Shown piece by piece: positions 17,673-27,172 of a stretch of 64,000 nt of DNA. The DNA comes from Rhizobium pisi (GTDB lineage: Bacteria > Pseudomonadota > Alphaproteobacteria > Rhizobiales > Rhizobiaceae): contig NZ_RJJT01000010.1 of the NCBI RefSeq assembly GCF_003938655.1, positions 124,001 to 188,000 on the forward strand. The letters are read 5' to 3'. How positions within the stretch are numbered: the first letter of the stretch is position 1; every line of letters begins with the position of its first letter. Both the position numbers and the translations under genes were made by a program. The notes below the pieces were generated by a model that was given only the letters and a program-made list of their open reading frames with translations, ran no database searches and had not been told where the DNA came from.

Positions 17673-18734
17673 ATGAACTCTTCGGCGAAAGCGTCCCCCT
17701 GGTGGACCCCGTCCGTGCATGCCGATCGCCGCCCGTTTCTGATCGGGCGCAATGCGATCCAGGCGGCGTTGCGCGGGTTTTTCGCGCGCGAGGATTTTAT
17801 CGAGGTGGATACGGCGGTGCTGCAAGTCTCCCCGGGCAACGAGGCGCATCTGCACGCCTTCGCGACGGAAGCGGTGACGACGGATGGGCAGAAGGCGCCG
17901 TTCTATCTGCACACCTCGCCGGAATTTGCTTGCAAGAAGCTGCTTGCGGCGGGCGAGGAACGCATCTCGTGTTTTGCCCATGTCTATCGCAACCGCGAGC
18001 GCGGGCCGCTGCACCATCCAGAATTCACCATGCTCGAATGGTATCGGGCCGGTGAAAGCTACGAGAGCCTGATGATGGATTGCGTGCGGATCCTGGCGCT
18101 TGCCGCTGAGACGGTGAAGACCGGCAAGCTTGCCTATCGTGGTGCCGAGAGCGATCCGTTTGCCGGGCCGGAGCGGATCAGCATTGCCGAAGCGTTTCAA
18201 CGTCATGCCGGCATCGATCTTCTCGCCTCCGTCGCAGCCGACGGTTCGACGGATCGCGATCATCTGGCGGCCGAGCTCAGGCGCGTCGGCATGCGCGTTG
18301 CCGATGACGACGGCTGGGCCGATCTCTTCAGCCGGGTGCTGGTCGAAAAGGTCGAGCCGCATCTTGGCTTCGGCCGCATCACCATTCTCGATGAATATCC
18401 GGTCTCAGAGGCAGCGCTTGCGCGTCCCTCGGCACGCGATCCCAGAGTTGCCGAGCGTTTCGAGCTCTATGCCTGCGGCGTAGAGCTTGCGAACGGCTTC
18501 GGGGAACTCACCAATGCTGCCGAGCAGCGCCGTCGGTTCGAGATCGAGATGGCCGAGAAGGCGCGGGTCTACGGCGAGACCTATCCGATCGACGAGGATT
18601 TCCTCTCGGCGCTGTCGCTGATGCCTGAGGCAAGCGGTATCGCGCTCGGCTTCGACCGGCTGGTGATGCTGGCGACGGGAGCATCGCGCATCGACCGGGT
18701 GCTCTGGGCGCCGGTTGCGGAGTACGGAAGATGA
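17673..18734 (+). CDS. epmA: EF-P lysyltransferase EpmA (LysRS-like)
   Basis: A 353-residue class II aminoacyl-tRNA-synthetase-like protein without the anticodon-binding domain. Motifs: [18 protein letters not shown], motif 2 [42 protein letters not shown], and motif 3 [22 protein letters not shown]. It activates beta-lysine and attaches it to the EF-P lysine. It overlaps epmB by ATGA. The protein is slightly longer at its N-terminus than the E. coli enzyme. Confidence 0.93.
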   Translation: MNSSAKASPWWTPSVHADRRPFLIGRNAIQAALRGFFAREDFIEVDTAVLQVSPGNEAHLHAFATEAVTTDGQKAPFYLHTSPEFACKKLLAAGEERISCFAHVYRNRERGPLHHPEFTMLEWYRAGESYESLMMDCVRILALAAETVKTGKLAYRGAESDPFAGPERISIAEAFQRHAGIDLLASVAADGSTDRDHLAAELRRVGMRVADDDGWADLFSRVLVEKVEPHLGFGRITILDEYPVSEAALARPSARDPRVAERFELYACGVELANGFGELTNAAEQRRRFEIEMAEKARVYGETYPIDEDFLSALSLMPEASGIALGFDRLVMLATGASRIDRVLWAPVAEYGR

Positions 18735-19783
18735 ATGTCGTCAAACCGATCAAGAGCGTCGACGATCTCGTGATGGCGGGACTTGCCGCGCCTGTCGATC
18801 GCGCTGCGCTTGAAGAGGTTGCCGCGCGTTACGCGATCGCGCTGACGCCCGTCGTTACCCGGCTGATCGATCGGGCCGATCCTGACGATCCGATCGCACG
18901 GCAGTTCGTGCCTGATGCAGCCGAACTCACGGTCGCCCCCGAAGAACGCGCAGATCCGATCGGCGATCATGCCCACAGCCCCGTCGAGGGCATCGTCCAT
19001 CGCTATCCCGACCGCGTGCTGCTCAAGGCCGTGCATGTCTGCCCGGTCTATTGCCGCTTCTGCTTTCGCCGCGAAATGGTGGGGCCACAGGGCCTGGGCA
19101 CGCTCGATGCGGCGGCGATGGAGGCTGCTTTCGACTATATCAGAAGCCACCAGGAAATCTGGGAGGTCATCCTCACCGGCGGCGATCCGCTGGTGCTTTC
19201 GCCGCGCCGGCTCCGCGAGATCATGGAGGCGCTCGCAGGAATCGCGCATGTGAAGATCGTGCGGTTCCACACGCGTGTCCCCGTCGTCGATCCCGAGAAG
19301 ATCGATGTGGCGCTGATGTCAGCTCTGAAAGCGAGCGGCAAGACCGTCTATATCGCGCTGCATGCCAACCATGCCAGGGAATTGACGGCGGAAGCGCGCG
19401 CGGCCTGCGCCCGCCTCATCGATGCCGGCATTGCCATGATCAGCCAGTCGGTGCTGCTCAAGGGCGTCAACGACGATCCCGAGGTGCTTGCGGAACTGAT
19501 GAAGGCTTTCGTCGAGATCCGGGTCAAACCCTATTACCTCCATCATCCCGATCTCGCGCCCGGCACCAGCCATTTCCGGCTAACGATCGAGGAGGGGCAG
19601 AGGATCGTTGCGGCGCTGCGCGGGCGGATTTCGGGCCTTTGCCAGCCGACTTATATTCTTGATATCCCGGGCGGTCACGGCAAGGCCGTCGTCAGCGGAA
19701 GCACCGTTCGGGCAACGGGCGACGGGTGTTATTCCGTCTCGGACTACCGCGGCGGCGAGCATTCCTATCCGCCCGCGGATTGA
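18731..19783 (+). CDS. epmB: EF-P lysine 2,3-aminomutase EpmB
   Basis: A 350-residue radical-SAM, PLP-dependent enzyme that converts L-alpha-lysine to beta-lysine for EpmA. The [4Fe-4S] motif is C-x3-C-x2-C at Cys104, Cys108 and Cys111 (HVCPVYCRFCFRREMVG). Further motifs are VILTGGDPLVLSPRRLREIM, RFHTRVPVVDPEKI, and YYLHHPDLAPGTSHFR near the C-terminus. Coupled to epmA by a 4-base overlap. The hydroxylase EpmC is not seen in this window. Confidence 0.93.
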   Translation: MNVVKPIKSVDDLVMAGLAAPVDRAALEEVAARYAIALTPVVTRLIDRADPDDPIARQFVPDAAELTVAPEERADPIGDHAHSPVEGIVHRYPDRVLLKAVHVCPVYCRFCFRREMVGPQGLGTLDAAAMEAAFDYIRSHQEIWEVILTGGDPLVLSPRRLREIMEALAGIAHVKIVRFHTRVPVVDPEKIDVALMSALKASGKTVYIALHANHARELTAEARAACARLIDAGIAMISQSVLLKGVNDDPEVLAELMKAFVEIRVKPYYLHHPDLAPGTSHFRLTIEEGQRIVAALRGRISGLCQPTYILDIPGGHGKAVVSGSTVRATGDGCYSVSDYRGGEHSYPPAD

Positions 19784-19956
19784 CCTAAAACGCTACTTTC
19801 CGTGTCATTTCTGTACTCGTCACGTCGGAAATTGTGTCCGGCATCGGCGATGAAAATTTATCAAAGAATTGATATAGAATATCTATTTCCATTTTCGCCG
19901 GACGGATCGCTAAAATCCTAACTGTGAGCAACAATCATATTTAACCCAATTAATTA

Positions 19957-19977
19957 GCGGAATGTTCTGTTTTCCGC
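19957..19977. repeat. Inverted repeat in the leader of the carrier-protein operon
   Basis: GCGGAA (19957-19962) and TTCCGC (19972-19977) lie in an AT-rich 262-base gap between epmB and the carrier-protein gene. Could be an operator or leader hairpin for the operon starting at 20046; nothing else is recognisable in this gap. Confidence 0.4.
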
Positions 19978-20045
19978 ACTAAAAGAACGCTCATGACAAG
20001 GCGATGAACGCCGGTTCGGGATCATGAGCATCTTGGAGTGATGGG

Positions 20046-20297
20046 ATGAATACGACAATCCGCGACCTCGTAGCCAAATTCGGCAAGCTTCCGGTAGCGA
20101 TCGACCAGGTCGCCGACGATGCCGATCTTTATGCTGCAGGTCTGACGTCCTTTGCCTCGGTGCAGCTGATGCTCGGCATCGAAGAGGCGTTCGACATCGA
20201 ATTTCCCGACAATCTCCTGAACCGCAAATCCTTCGCGAGCATTTCGGCCATTGCCAAGACGGTTGATCTCATCCAGGACGGCCGGAAGGTCGCCTGA
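20046..20297 (+). CDS. Dedicated acyl/aminoacyl carrier protein
   Basis: An 83-residue acidic helical protein of the ACP/PCP fold. The phosphopantetheine site is Ser35 in DLYAAGLTSFASV, with Thr in place of the usual Asp of the DSL motif. Helices II-III follow as LMLGIEEAFDIEFPDNLLNRKSFASISAIAKTV. GGAG lies 7 bases upstream of the ATG. It is the first gene of a coupled set with an acyl-CoA dehydrogenase and an amino acid:carrier-protein ligase. It is therefore most likely the carrier loaded with a small amino acid (Gly or Ala in characterised homologous systems) rather than the fatty-acid ACP. Its stop overlaps the next start (TGATG). Confidence 0.87.
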   Translation: MNTTIRDLVAKFGKLPVAIDQVADDADLYAAGLTSFASVQLMLGIEEAFDIEFPDNLLNRKSFASISAIAKTVDLIQDGRKVA

Positions 20298-21478
20298 TGA
20301 ACTTTCCCGTCAAGATCATACAGGACGATCTTGTCGCAAGGGTCGCCCGCGTCGCCCAAGTTGCGGCCAAACACGCCGATGCCGTCGATCTCGAAGGCCG
20401 CTTTCCCCGGGAAGCCGTGGATGCGATGAAGGCCGAAAGGCTGCTCGGCATCCAGGTGCCGCGCCATCTCGGCGGTGAATCGGCATCGATCACCGAGATC
20501 GCCGAATTGTGCTCGATGCTCGGCCAGGCCTGCGCGGCCAGCGCCATGGTCTTCGCCATGCACCATATCAAGCTGTCGAGCCTCGTCGAACACGGCGCCG
20601 AGAGCGAATGGCATCGCAGTTTGATGCACGCCATCGCTGCCGACCAGCTGCTGATCGCCTCCGCGACCACTGAAGGCGGCATCGGCGGAAACCTGCGCAA
20701 TAGCATTTGCGCGGTCGAAGTCGACGGCGATACCTGCCGCCTCGAAAAGGACGCGACCGTCATTTCCTACGGCTCGCATGCCGATGCCATCCTCATCACC
20801 TCGCGTGCCCACCCGCAGGCAGCCTCCTCCGATCAGGTGCTGACGGCCTTCCTCAAGGATCAGTACACGCTCGAAAAAACGCATGCCTGGAACACGCTCG
20901 GCATGCGCGGCACCTGCTCCGATGGCTTCCTTTTCAAGGGACAAGCGCCGGCCGCACAGATCCTGCCGAAGCCTTTTGCGGAAATCGCTGCACAGTCGAT
21001 GCTTGCCTCCTCGCATCTGCTCTGGAGTGGCGTCTGGTATGGCATCGCGGTCGACGCCGTTTCCCGCGCCCAAGCCTTCGTGCGTGCCGCTGCCCGCAAA
21101 TCCCCTGATGCCACCCCGCCCGGCGCGCTTCGCCTCGCAGAGGTTTCCAACCTCCTGCAGATGGTGAAGTCGAATGTCGTTGCCGGCCTCAAGGCCTATG
21201 AGGGTGCCAAGACGGATGGCGACAAGCTTTCCTCGATGGGCTTTGCGGTGGCGATGAACAACGTCAAGATCGCCTCCTCGGAAACGATCCTGGAGATCGT
21301 CAATCACGCCATGCTGATCTGCGGCATCATGGGCTACAAGAACGGTACGCCCTTCAGCCTCGGACGCCATTTGCGCGACGCCCACTCCGCGCAGCTCATG
21401 ATCTCGAACGACCGCATCCTCGGCAACACGTCGAGCATGCTCCTTGTCCATAAGCAGGACACTAGCCTACTGGGGTGA
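20297..21478 (+). CDS. Acyl-CoA dehydrogenase-like flavoprotein
   Basis: A 393-residue protein with the three-domain acyl-CoA dehydrogenase fold. The N-terminal helical domain has [26 protein letters not shown]. The middle beta domain has the substrate/FAD segment [19 protein letters not shown] and [15 protein letters not shown]. The C-terminal helical bundle has [33 protein letters not shown]. In carrier-protein clusters such enzymes oxidise the amino-acyl or acyl group while it is on the carrier. Its gene is fused head-to-tail with the carrier gene and followed after 5 bases by the ligase, so the likely substrate is the loaded carrier. The exact reaction is unknown. Confidence 0.82.
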   Translation: MNFPVKIIQDDLVARVARVAQVAAKHADAVDLEGRFPREAVDAMKAERLLGIQVPRHLGGESASITEIAELCSMLGQACAASAMVFAMHHIKLSSLVEHGAESEWHRSLMHAIAADQLLIASATTEGGIGGNLRNSICAVEVDGDTCRLEKDATVISYGSHADAILITSRAHPQAASSDQVLTAFLKDQYTLEKTHAWNTLGMRGTCSDGFLFKGQAPAAQILPKPFAEIAAQSMLASSHLLWSGVWYGIAVDAVSRAQAFVRAAARKSPDATPPGALRLAEVSNLLQMVKSNVVAGLKAYEGAKTDGDKLSSMGFAVAMNNVKIASSETILEIVNHAMLICGIMGYKNGTPFSLGRHLRDAHSAQLMISNDRILGNTSSMLLVHKQDTSLLG

Positions 21479-21483
21479 CAGTC

Positions 21484-22392
21484 ATGGATATGCAGACCTC
21501 GTTTCTGGACCGGCTTTTCGATGCCGGTCTGCTGATCGATACCGGCATCGACGGGCTCTATGGCCGCAGCGGCCAGTTCGAAGATGTGATCGCCGCCTTC
21601 GAGCGCCTGATCGATACATTCGGCGGCGCCGACGGCGCCGAGGCCATGCGTTTCCCTCCCGGCATGAACCGCGCCTTCTTCGAAAAGAGCGGCTACATGA
21701 AGAGCTTCCCGCAGCTTGCCGGCACGGTGCACAGCTTCTGCGGCAGCGAACTCGATCATGTCAGCCTGCTTGAATGTATGGAAGTCGGCGAGGAGTGGAC
21801 CAAGGGACAGGAAGCAACCGACATCGTGCTGACGCCGGCGGCCTGCTATCCCCTCTATCCGACGGTCGCCAAGCGCGGCAATCTGCCGAAGACGGGCGGT
21901 CTCTTCGATCTGCAATCCTACTGCTTCCGCCACGAGCCGTCGAAGGACCCTGCCCGCCAGCAGCTTTTCCGCATGCGCGAATATGTCTGCATGGGCACCG
22001 AGCAGCACGTCACCGATTTCCGCCAGCGCTGGATGGATCGCGGCGTCGAGATGATGAAAGCCGTCGGCCTCGAGGTGACGATCGATATCGCCAACGATCC
22101 GTTCTTCGGCCGCGCGGGCAAGATGCTCGCCAACAATCAGCGCGACCAGAACCTGAAGTTCGAACTGCTGATCCCGATCACCTCGGTCGCCAAGCCGACC
22201 GCCTGCATGAGCTTCAACTACCATCAGGATGCTTTCGGCACGAAATGGGGCCTCAATCTCGAAGACGGCAGCGTTGCGCACACCGCCTGCGTCGGCTTCG
22301 GCCTGGAGCGCATCGCGCTCGCCCTCTTCCACCATCACGGGCTCGATGTGAAGCAATGGCCGGCCAGCGTACGGAAAACGCTGTGGGGCTGA
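21484..22392 (+). CDS. Amino acid:[carrier protein] ligase (truncated seryl-tRNA-synthetase homologue)
   Basis: A 302-residue class II synthetase-like catalytic domain without any tRNA-binding arm. Motif 2 is [25 protein letters not shown] (FRHE at 148-151), and motif 3 is [18 protein letters not shown] (Arg276). Candidate zinc ligands are Cys121, Glu166 and Cys269. They have the same mutual spacing as the Cys131/Glu176/Cys279 I recall for the characterised Bradyrhizobium enzyme. Those enzymes adenylate Gly or Ala and transfer it to the phosphopantetheine of a small carrier protein. The ATG at 21484 has GGGGTGA upstream; a GTG at 21475 is the alternative. The downstream gene overlaps its stop. 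Confidence 0.9.
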   Translation: MDMQTSFLDRLFDAGLLIDTGIDGLYGRSGQFEDVIAAFERLIDTFGGADGAEAMRFPPGMNRAFFEKSGYMKSFPQLAGTVHSFCGSELDHVSLLECMEVGEEWTKGQEATDIVLTPAACYPLYPTVAKRGNLPKTGGLFDLQSYCFRHEPSKDPARQQLFRMREYVCMGTEQHVTDFRQRWMDRGVEMMKAVGLEVTIDIANDPFFGRAGKMLANNQRDQNLKFELLIPITSVAKPTACMSFNYHQDAFGTKWGLNLEDGSVAHTACVGFGLERIALALFHHHGLDVKQWPASVRKTLWG

Positions 22393-23363
22393 TGAGATCG
22401 ATGACATCGGTATTCCCGGGGATCAGCCCGGAAACCTACCGACAGCACGCGCTGCATTCCGGCGAACGCGCATGGCCGGAAACCAACTGCTATGTCGATC
22501 TCTGGATCGAGGTGCTGGCGACATCGGGCGTCGCACCCGAGGCGATGCTGGGTTTTACCCTGTCGCAGGATTTCGAGGGTGACCAGTTCACCTTCTTCAA
22601 GGTGCCGCTCGAAGATCTCGAAGCGCTCTACGGCATCCGCGCGACCGAGCTTGCGATCTACGACCGTGTCGAACGGCATGTCGAAGTGCAGATCGCGCGG
22701 GGTCGCCTCTGCCTGATCGAGATGGATTCCTTCTACATGCCGGATACGCGCGGCACTGCCTACCGGCAGGAGCACGGCAAGACGACGGTTGCGATCAACC
22801 GGCTGGATATTGGCGCAAAGCGCGTCGAGTATTTTCACAATGCCGGCTATTTCCACCTCGAAGGCGAGGATTTCGACGGCCTGTTCCAGCTGCATCTGAC
22901 GGAGAACGACGCACCGTTCCTGCCCTATGCGGAATTTGCGCGGTTCCCTGAAAAGTCCGCTGACGAAACGAATCTGCGCGCAACCGCGCGGCGGCTTGCC
23001 GGGTTTCATTTCACCAGGCGCCCAAGCGAAAACCCGATCCGCGCCTTCGCTGCCGTCTTTCCGCAACAGGTCGAAGCCGTGGCCGATCGGCCATTCGGCT
23101 TCTTCCACAAATATGCGTTCAACACGCTTCGCCAGGTGGGCGCTAATTTCGAGCTGGCGGCCGATCACCTGGCCTGGCTCTCACCGGGTGAATTCGCGGC
23201 CGCCGCCGAGCATGCCAGGGGCATATCGGATGCGGCGAAATCCGTGCAGTTCCAGCTTGCCCGCGCCATCGCGCGCAGGAGGTTCGAGCCGCTGCAGGCA
23301 GCACTTGATCCGGCCGCCGATGCATGGGATTCCATGATGGCATCGCTTGCGGAGCGAATCTGA
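22392..23363 (+). CDS. DUF1839 family protein
   Basis: A 323-residue soluble protein beginning [40 protein letters not shown], the usual DUF1839 opening. It is rich in acidic and aromatic residues (DFEGDQFTFFKVPLEDLEALYGI, MDSFYMPDTRGTAYRQEHGKTTVAINRLD), with a conserved FGFFHKYAFNTLRQ-type segment late. No signal peptide or known catalytic motif. Its start overlaps the ligase stop (TGATG) and its gene consistently belongs with carrier-protein loading here. A transferase that takes the aminoacyl group from the carrier is conceivable but unproven. Confidence 0.8.
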   Translation: MRSMTSVFPGISPETYRQHALHSGERAWPETNCYVDLWIEVLATSGVAPEAMLGFTLSQDFEGDQFTFFKVPLEDLEALYGIRATELAIYDRVERHVEVQIARGRLCLIEMDSFYMPDTRGTAYRQEHGKTTVAINRLDIGAKRVEYFHNAGYFHLEGEDFDGLFQLHLTENDAPFLPYAEFARFPEKSADETNLRATARRLAGFHFTRRPSENPIRAFAAVFPQQVEAVADRPFGFFHKYAFNTLRQVGANFELAADHLAWLSPGEFAAAAEHARGISDAAKSVQFQLARAIARRRFEPLQAALDPAADAWDSMMASLAERI

Positions 23364-23379
23364 GGCCGGAGACCTGACC

Positions 23380-25860
23380 ATGCAGGCGCGTTTGGCAAGC
23401 ATCGGAGCCGAGGAAAGCGTGCTTTCCGAAGGCTGGAACCTGATCCTGACGGAGCCGGGCGCCTGCGCGGTGCCGCACGACATTCACCTTTCCGCGCAGT
23501 TCATACCCGCGCCCGTTCCCGGCACCGTTGCCGCAGCACTCGAAAAAGCCGGGCTCTTCGACCGGGAAAATCCCGAGCCGCTGAACACGCGCGACGCCTG
23601 GTATCTCTGCCGGCTGTTCGATGCCGAGCCTGGCGAAGCCATCCTGCGGTTCGGAGGACTTGCCACACTGTGCCATGTCTTCCTCAACGGCCAGGAAATC
23701 CTGTTTTCCGAAAGCATGTTCACGGCCCATGAAATCCCGGTGACGCTTCTGGGTGGCGACGAACTGGCGCTCTGTTTCCGGGCGCTCGGTCCCCGCCTGT
23801 CCGAGCCTGGTCCGCGTGCGCGCTGGCGGCCGCAGATGGTCACGCCGGCGGGCTTGAAGAATTTCCGCACGACGCTGCTCGGCCATATGCCGGGCTGGTG
23901 CCCCGAGATCCATGCCGTCGGACCGTGGCGGCCGATTTCGCTGGTGCGGCGCAATCCCGTCTCGATCGACAATGTCACCATCCGCGCGGCGCTGGACGAG
24001 AGCGGCGTCGGCCGCCTCAGCGTCTCCCTGCATAACAATGCCGCGGACCCGGCAATGCTGCTGCACTGCGGCGGCATGGAGCAGCCCTTCGAGAAGATCG
24101 GCGACAACCATTACTCGGCTATCCTCAAGCTTTCCGACATCGAACCCTGGTGGCCGCACACCCACGGCACTCCGCGTCTTTACGATCTGACGCTGGTTTC
24201 CGATGGCGTGGAATATCCGCTGGGCAGGACCGGCTTCCGGCGCATCGACGTCGACAGTGGCGCCGATGGCGACGATTTCGCACTCCTCCTCAACGGTGAG
24301 CGCATCTTCTGCCGTGGAGCGGTGTGGACGACGGCCGACATCGCACGATTGCCGGGTGGGCGGGCGGATTACGAGCCATTCCTGCGGCTTGCCGCAGGCG
24401 CCGGCATGAACATGATCCGCATCGGCGGCACCATGGCTTACGAGACGCCCGATTTCTTCGCGCTCTGCGACGAACTCGGCCTGCTCGTCTGGCAGGATTT
24501 CATGTTCGCCAATTTCGACTATCCGCGCAACGATAAGGCCTTTCTCGGCCATGTGCATGCCGAGGTCGAGGAATTCCTGCACGGCGTCCAGGCGTCGCCT
24601 TCTCTTGCCGTGCTCTGCGGCGGCAGCGAGATCCATCAGCAGGCGGCGATGCTCGGCCTGCCCATGGAATTCTGGAGCGGGCCGGTCACCGACGAAATCA
24701 TCCCGGCGATCGTCACGCGCATGCGTCCTGACGTGCCCTATGTTCCGAACTCGCCCTATGGCGGGGCGATGCCGTTTTCGCCGAATTCCGGCGTTTCCCA
24801 TTATTACGGCGTCGGCGCCTATATGCGACCGATTGCGGATGCGCGCCGCGCCGATGTACGTTTCGCCTCCGAAAGCCTTGCTTTTGCGCATGTGCCGCAG
24901 CAAAGGACGCTGCATCGTCATCTCGACGTGCCCGCCGTCCACAGCCCGCTCTGGAAGGCCTGCGTGCCCCGTGACCGTGGCGCATCGTGGGACTTCGAGG
25001 ACGTTCGCGATTTCTATCTCAAGCTTCTTTACGATTTCGATTCTGCCCAGATGCGCCGCGAGGATCCGGAACGTTATCTCGATCTTTCCCGCGCCGTCAC
25101 CGGCGAGGTGATCGAGGAGACCTTCGCCGAATGGCGGCGCAAGGGTTCCCTTTGCAACGGCGCGCTCGTCTGGACCTTGCAGGACCTCATGCCCGGCCCC
25201 GGCTGGGGCGTGATCGATTCCACCGGTGAGCCGAAGCCCGTCTGGTATGCGATGCGCCGCGCCTTCCGGCCGGTGCAGGCAGTGTTTACCGACGAGGGAA
25301 CCAACGGCCTCGACGTGCATGTCGTCAACGAGACGGACGCAGCGCTCGACGTCGAGCTCGAGGTTGCCTGCCTGCGCGACGGAAAGCAGCAGGTCGTCAG
25401 CGGCAGCATGGCCTTCAAGCTGGCGACAAGGAGCACGGAGCGTTTTGCCTCCACCGCGCTGTTTGGCGCCTTCTTCGATACGACCTATGCCTTTCGTTTC
25501 GGTCCGCCGTCGCATGATGCAAGTGTCGCGCGCCTGCGCTCGCTCGGCGACGGCGCCGTTCTCGCCGAAAGCTTCCACTTCCCCTGCGGACGAGGCAAGG
25601 CGCTCCATGACGCAAACATCGAGGCATCGCTCGGCAAGGACGGCGACGACTGGGTCGTCGATCTCAGGACCGACCGGCTGGCGCAATCGGTGCATATCGA
25701 CGTCGAAGGTTACCGGGCCGACGACGACTGGTTCCATCTTGCCCCCGGCGCTTTGCGGCGCGTGAAGCTCTTCGCGCTGCCCGGCACGCAGAGCGATGTT
25801 CCGCCTGCAGGCGAAATCAGAAGTCTGGGCAGTTCGCATCGCGCCGCGCTCCGAGGTTGA
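23380..25860 (+). CDS. Glycoside hydrolase family 2 protein (beta-mannosidase-like)
   Basis: An 826-residue enzyme with the GH2 layout. There is a jelly-roll sugar-binding domain (NTRDAWYLCRLFDAEPGEAILRFGGLATLCHVFLNG), an Ig-like domain, then a TIM barrel (LNGERIFCRGAVWTTADIARLPGG, MNMIRIGGTMAYETPDFFALCDELGLLVWQDFMFANFDYP). The likely acid/base is Glu417 (CGGSEIHQQ) and the likely nucleophile Glu498 (RFASESLAF). No signal peptide, so cytosolic. GGAGA precedes ATG 23380. The acid/base context CGGSE differs from the common GNNE, so the substrate may be unusual. Its place next to a carrier-protein system and glycosyltransferases suggests trimming or remodelling of a glycan intermediate. Confidence 0.82.
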   Translation: MQARLASIGAEESVLSEGWNLILTEPGACAVPHDIHLSAQFIPAPVPGTVAAALEKAGLFDRENPEPLNTRDAWYLCRLFDAEPGEAILRFGGLATLCHVFLNGQEILFSESMFTAHEIPVTLLGGDELALCFRALGPRLSEPGPRARWRPQMVTPAGLKNFRTTLLGHMPGWCPEIHAVGPWRPISLVRRNPVSIDNVTIRAALDESGVGRLSVSLHNNAADPAMLLHCGGMEQPFEKIGDNHYSAILKLSDIEPWWPHTHGTPRLYDLTLVSDGVEYPLGRTGFRRIDVDSGADGDDFALLLNGERIFCRGAVWTTADIARLPGGRADYEPFLRLAAGAGMNMIRIGGTMAYETPDFFALCDELGLLVWQDFMFANFDYPRNDKAFLGHVHAEVEEFLHGVQASPSLAVLCGGSEIHQQAAMLGLPMEFWSGPVTDEIIPAIVTRMRPDVPYVPNSPYGGAMPFSPNSGVSHYYGVGAYMRPIADARRADVRFASESLAFAHVPQQRTLHRHLDVPAVHSPLWKACVPRDRGASWDFEDVRDFYLKLLYDFDSAQMRREDPERYLDLSRAVTGEVIEETFAEWRRKGSLCNGALVWTLQDLMPGPGWGVIDSTGEPKPVWYAMRRAFRPVQAVFTDEGTNGLDVHVVNETDAALDVELEVACLRDGKQQVVSGSMAFKLATRSTERFASTALFGAFFDTTYAFRFGPPSHDASVARLRSLGDGAVLAESFHFPCGRGKALHDANIEASLGKDGDDWVVDLRTDRLAQSVHIDVEGYRADDDWFHLAPGALRRVKLFALPGTQSDVPPAGEIRSLGSSHRAALRG

Positions 25861-25906
25861 CGCCTGGCGCTGGGGATGATGCCGATCCATTGAGAAAGAT
25901 CGTGAT

Positions 25907-27085
25907 TTGAGAACGACCTACCGCTTTCTGCGTGCCCATTTCCTGCAGCGGCTGATTCCGCGGTCGCGAATTGCCTTCAATCCGCGCAAGCCGGTGGAAA
26001 TCGTCGGTTATCTCTCAATGGCTGTCGGTATCGGCGAATCGGCGCGGCTCTGCGCCGACGCGCTCTCCGAAGCGGGGCGGGCCATCTCGCTCTCCGATGT
26101 CAGCACGAATCCTGACGAGAATTCCTTTGCCGGATGGATGCCGTCGCATCTCTCCGTCGAGCTCCCCGGAAGCCGTATCTGGCATCTCAATCCGCCGATG
26201 CTGCCGCGCGCCATCCTGAAAAAGGGCGTTTCGAATTTCACCAGCGCCTTCAACATCGGCTATTTCGCCTGGGAGCTTGAAGTCGTGCCGGCGGAGTGGC
26301 GCAATGGATTGCGTTACATGAATGCCGTCTTCGTTCCGTCGGAATTCACCCGGCGGGCGATTGCGCCGCTGACCAAAGCGCCCGTCATCGTGGTTCCGCA
26401 CCCGGTCACCGAAAAGCCGGCGACGGAAGGCATGCGGGAGAAGTTCGGCATCGCGAAGGATGCCTTTCTCGTCAGCTTCATCTTCAGCGCCGGCTCGTCG
26501 ATCAACCGGAAGAACCCGCAGGCCGTCATCGAAGCCTTCAGGATCTTCAGCGCCGAATGCCCGAGCGCCTTCCTGCTGATGAAGGCCAGCGGCGATATCA
26601 GCAAGGATGAAGGCCTGCGCGAACTGGTCGGTTCGGTCGCCGGCGATAGCCGGATCAGTATCGTCACCGACAAGCTGTCTAATTCCGAGATCAATGGCCT
26701 CATCCGCTCTTCCGACGCCTATCTCTCGCTGCATCGCTCGGAAGGTTTCGGCTTGACGGTCGCCGAGGCGATCATGCAGCACACGCCTGTCGTTTCCACC
26801 GCCTGGTCGGGTACGGCAGATTTCTGCGATCCTGATAACACCTGGCTGGTCGGCTCTTCCCTCATTCCTGTCGTCGATACACATCCCGAATTTGCCGCGC
26901 TTGAGGGCGCAGTCTGGGCCGATCCCTCCCCGGAGGAGGCGGCTGCCTATCTCAGGGAGATTTTTCGTGCGCCGGAACTCGCGCGAGAGAAAGCCGAGAA
27001 GGCGCGGGAATTCCTGCTGCGCTATCTCGCCGAGAATAGCTACGAGAAGGCGCTTCAGAAGCTGGCGGCGATGCAAGCCAGCTAA
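25907..27085 (+). CDS. Glycosyltransferase, GT4 family
   Basis: A 392-residue GT-B glycosyltransferase. The N-terminal acceptor domain starts at VEIVGYLSMAVGIGESARLCADAL. The donor domain carries AFLVSFIFSAGSSINRKNPQAVIEAFRIF and the nucleotide-sugar EX7E motif in LSLHRSEGFGLTVAEAIMQHTPVV. No membrane segment. The best start is TTG with GAGAAAG nine bases upstream; no ATG is placed suitably. It lies between the GH2 gene and the flippase gene on the same strand, so it probably adds a sugar to the lipid-linked glycan that the flippase exports. Confidence 0.83.
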   Translation: MRTTYRFLRAHFLQRLIPRSRIAFNPRKPVEIVGYLSMAVGIGESARLCADALSEAGRAISLSDVSTNPDENSFAGWMPSHLSVELPGSRIWHLNPPMLPRAILKKGVSNFTSAFNIGYFAWELEVVPAEWRNGLRYMNAVFVPSEFTRRAIAPLTKAPVIVVPHPVTEKPATEGMREKFGIAKDAFLVSFIFSAGSSINRKNPQAVIEAFRIFSAECPSAFLLMKASGDISKDEGLRELVGSVAGDSRISIVTDKLSNSEINGLIRSSDAYLSLHRSEGFGLTVAEAIMQHTPVVSTAWSGTADFCDPDNTWLVGSSLIPVVDTHPEFAALEGAVWADPSPEEAAAYLREIFRAPELAREKAEKAREFLLRYLAENSYEKALQKLAAMQAS

Positions 27086-27172
27086 GATGAGGTCGTCACT
27101 CCGCTTTATTTTAACATTTTCACGTTAGAGATGACGGGTATCCGGCGGTAGCCGGCGCTAGCGGATGGATAG

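Noticed and set aside
21484..22392. Truncated seryl-tRNA synthetase pseudogene
   Set aside because: Catalytic motifs and the zinc ligands are intact and it is coupled to a carrier-protein gene, as in true amino acid:carrier ligases.
23143..25890. A 915-codon open frame antisense to the GH2 gene
   Set aside because: It mirrors the GH2 gene codon for codon in high-GC DNA, and has no ribosome site or family motif. Similar antisense frames at 33029-34573, 38803-40473, 57571-58986, 4354-5886 and 915-1904 were rejected for the same reason.
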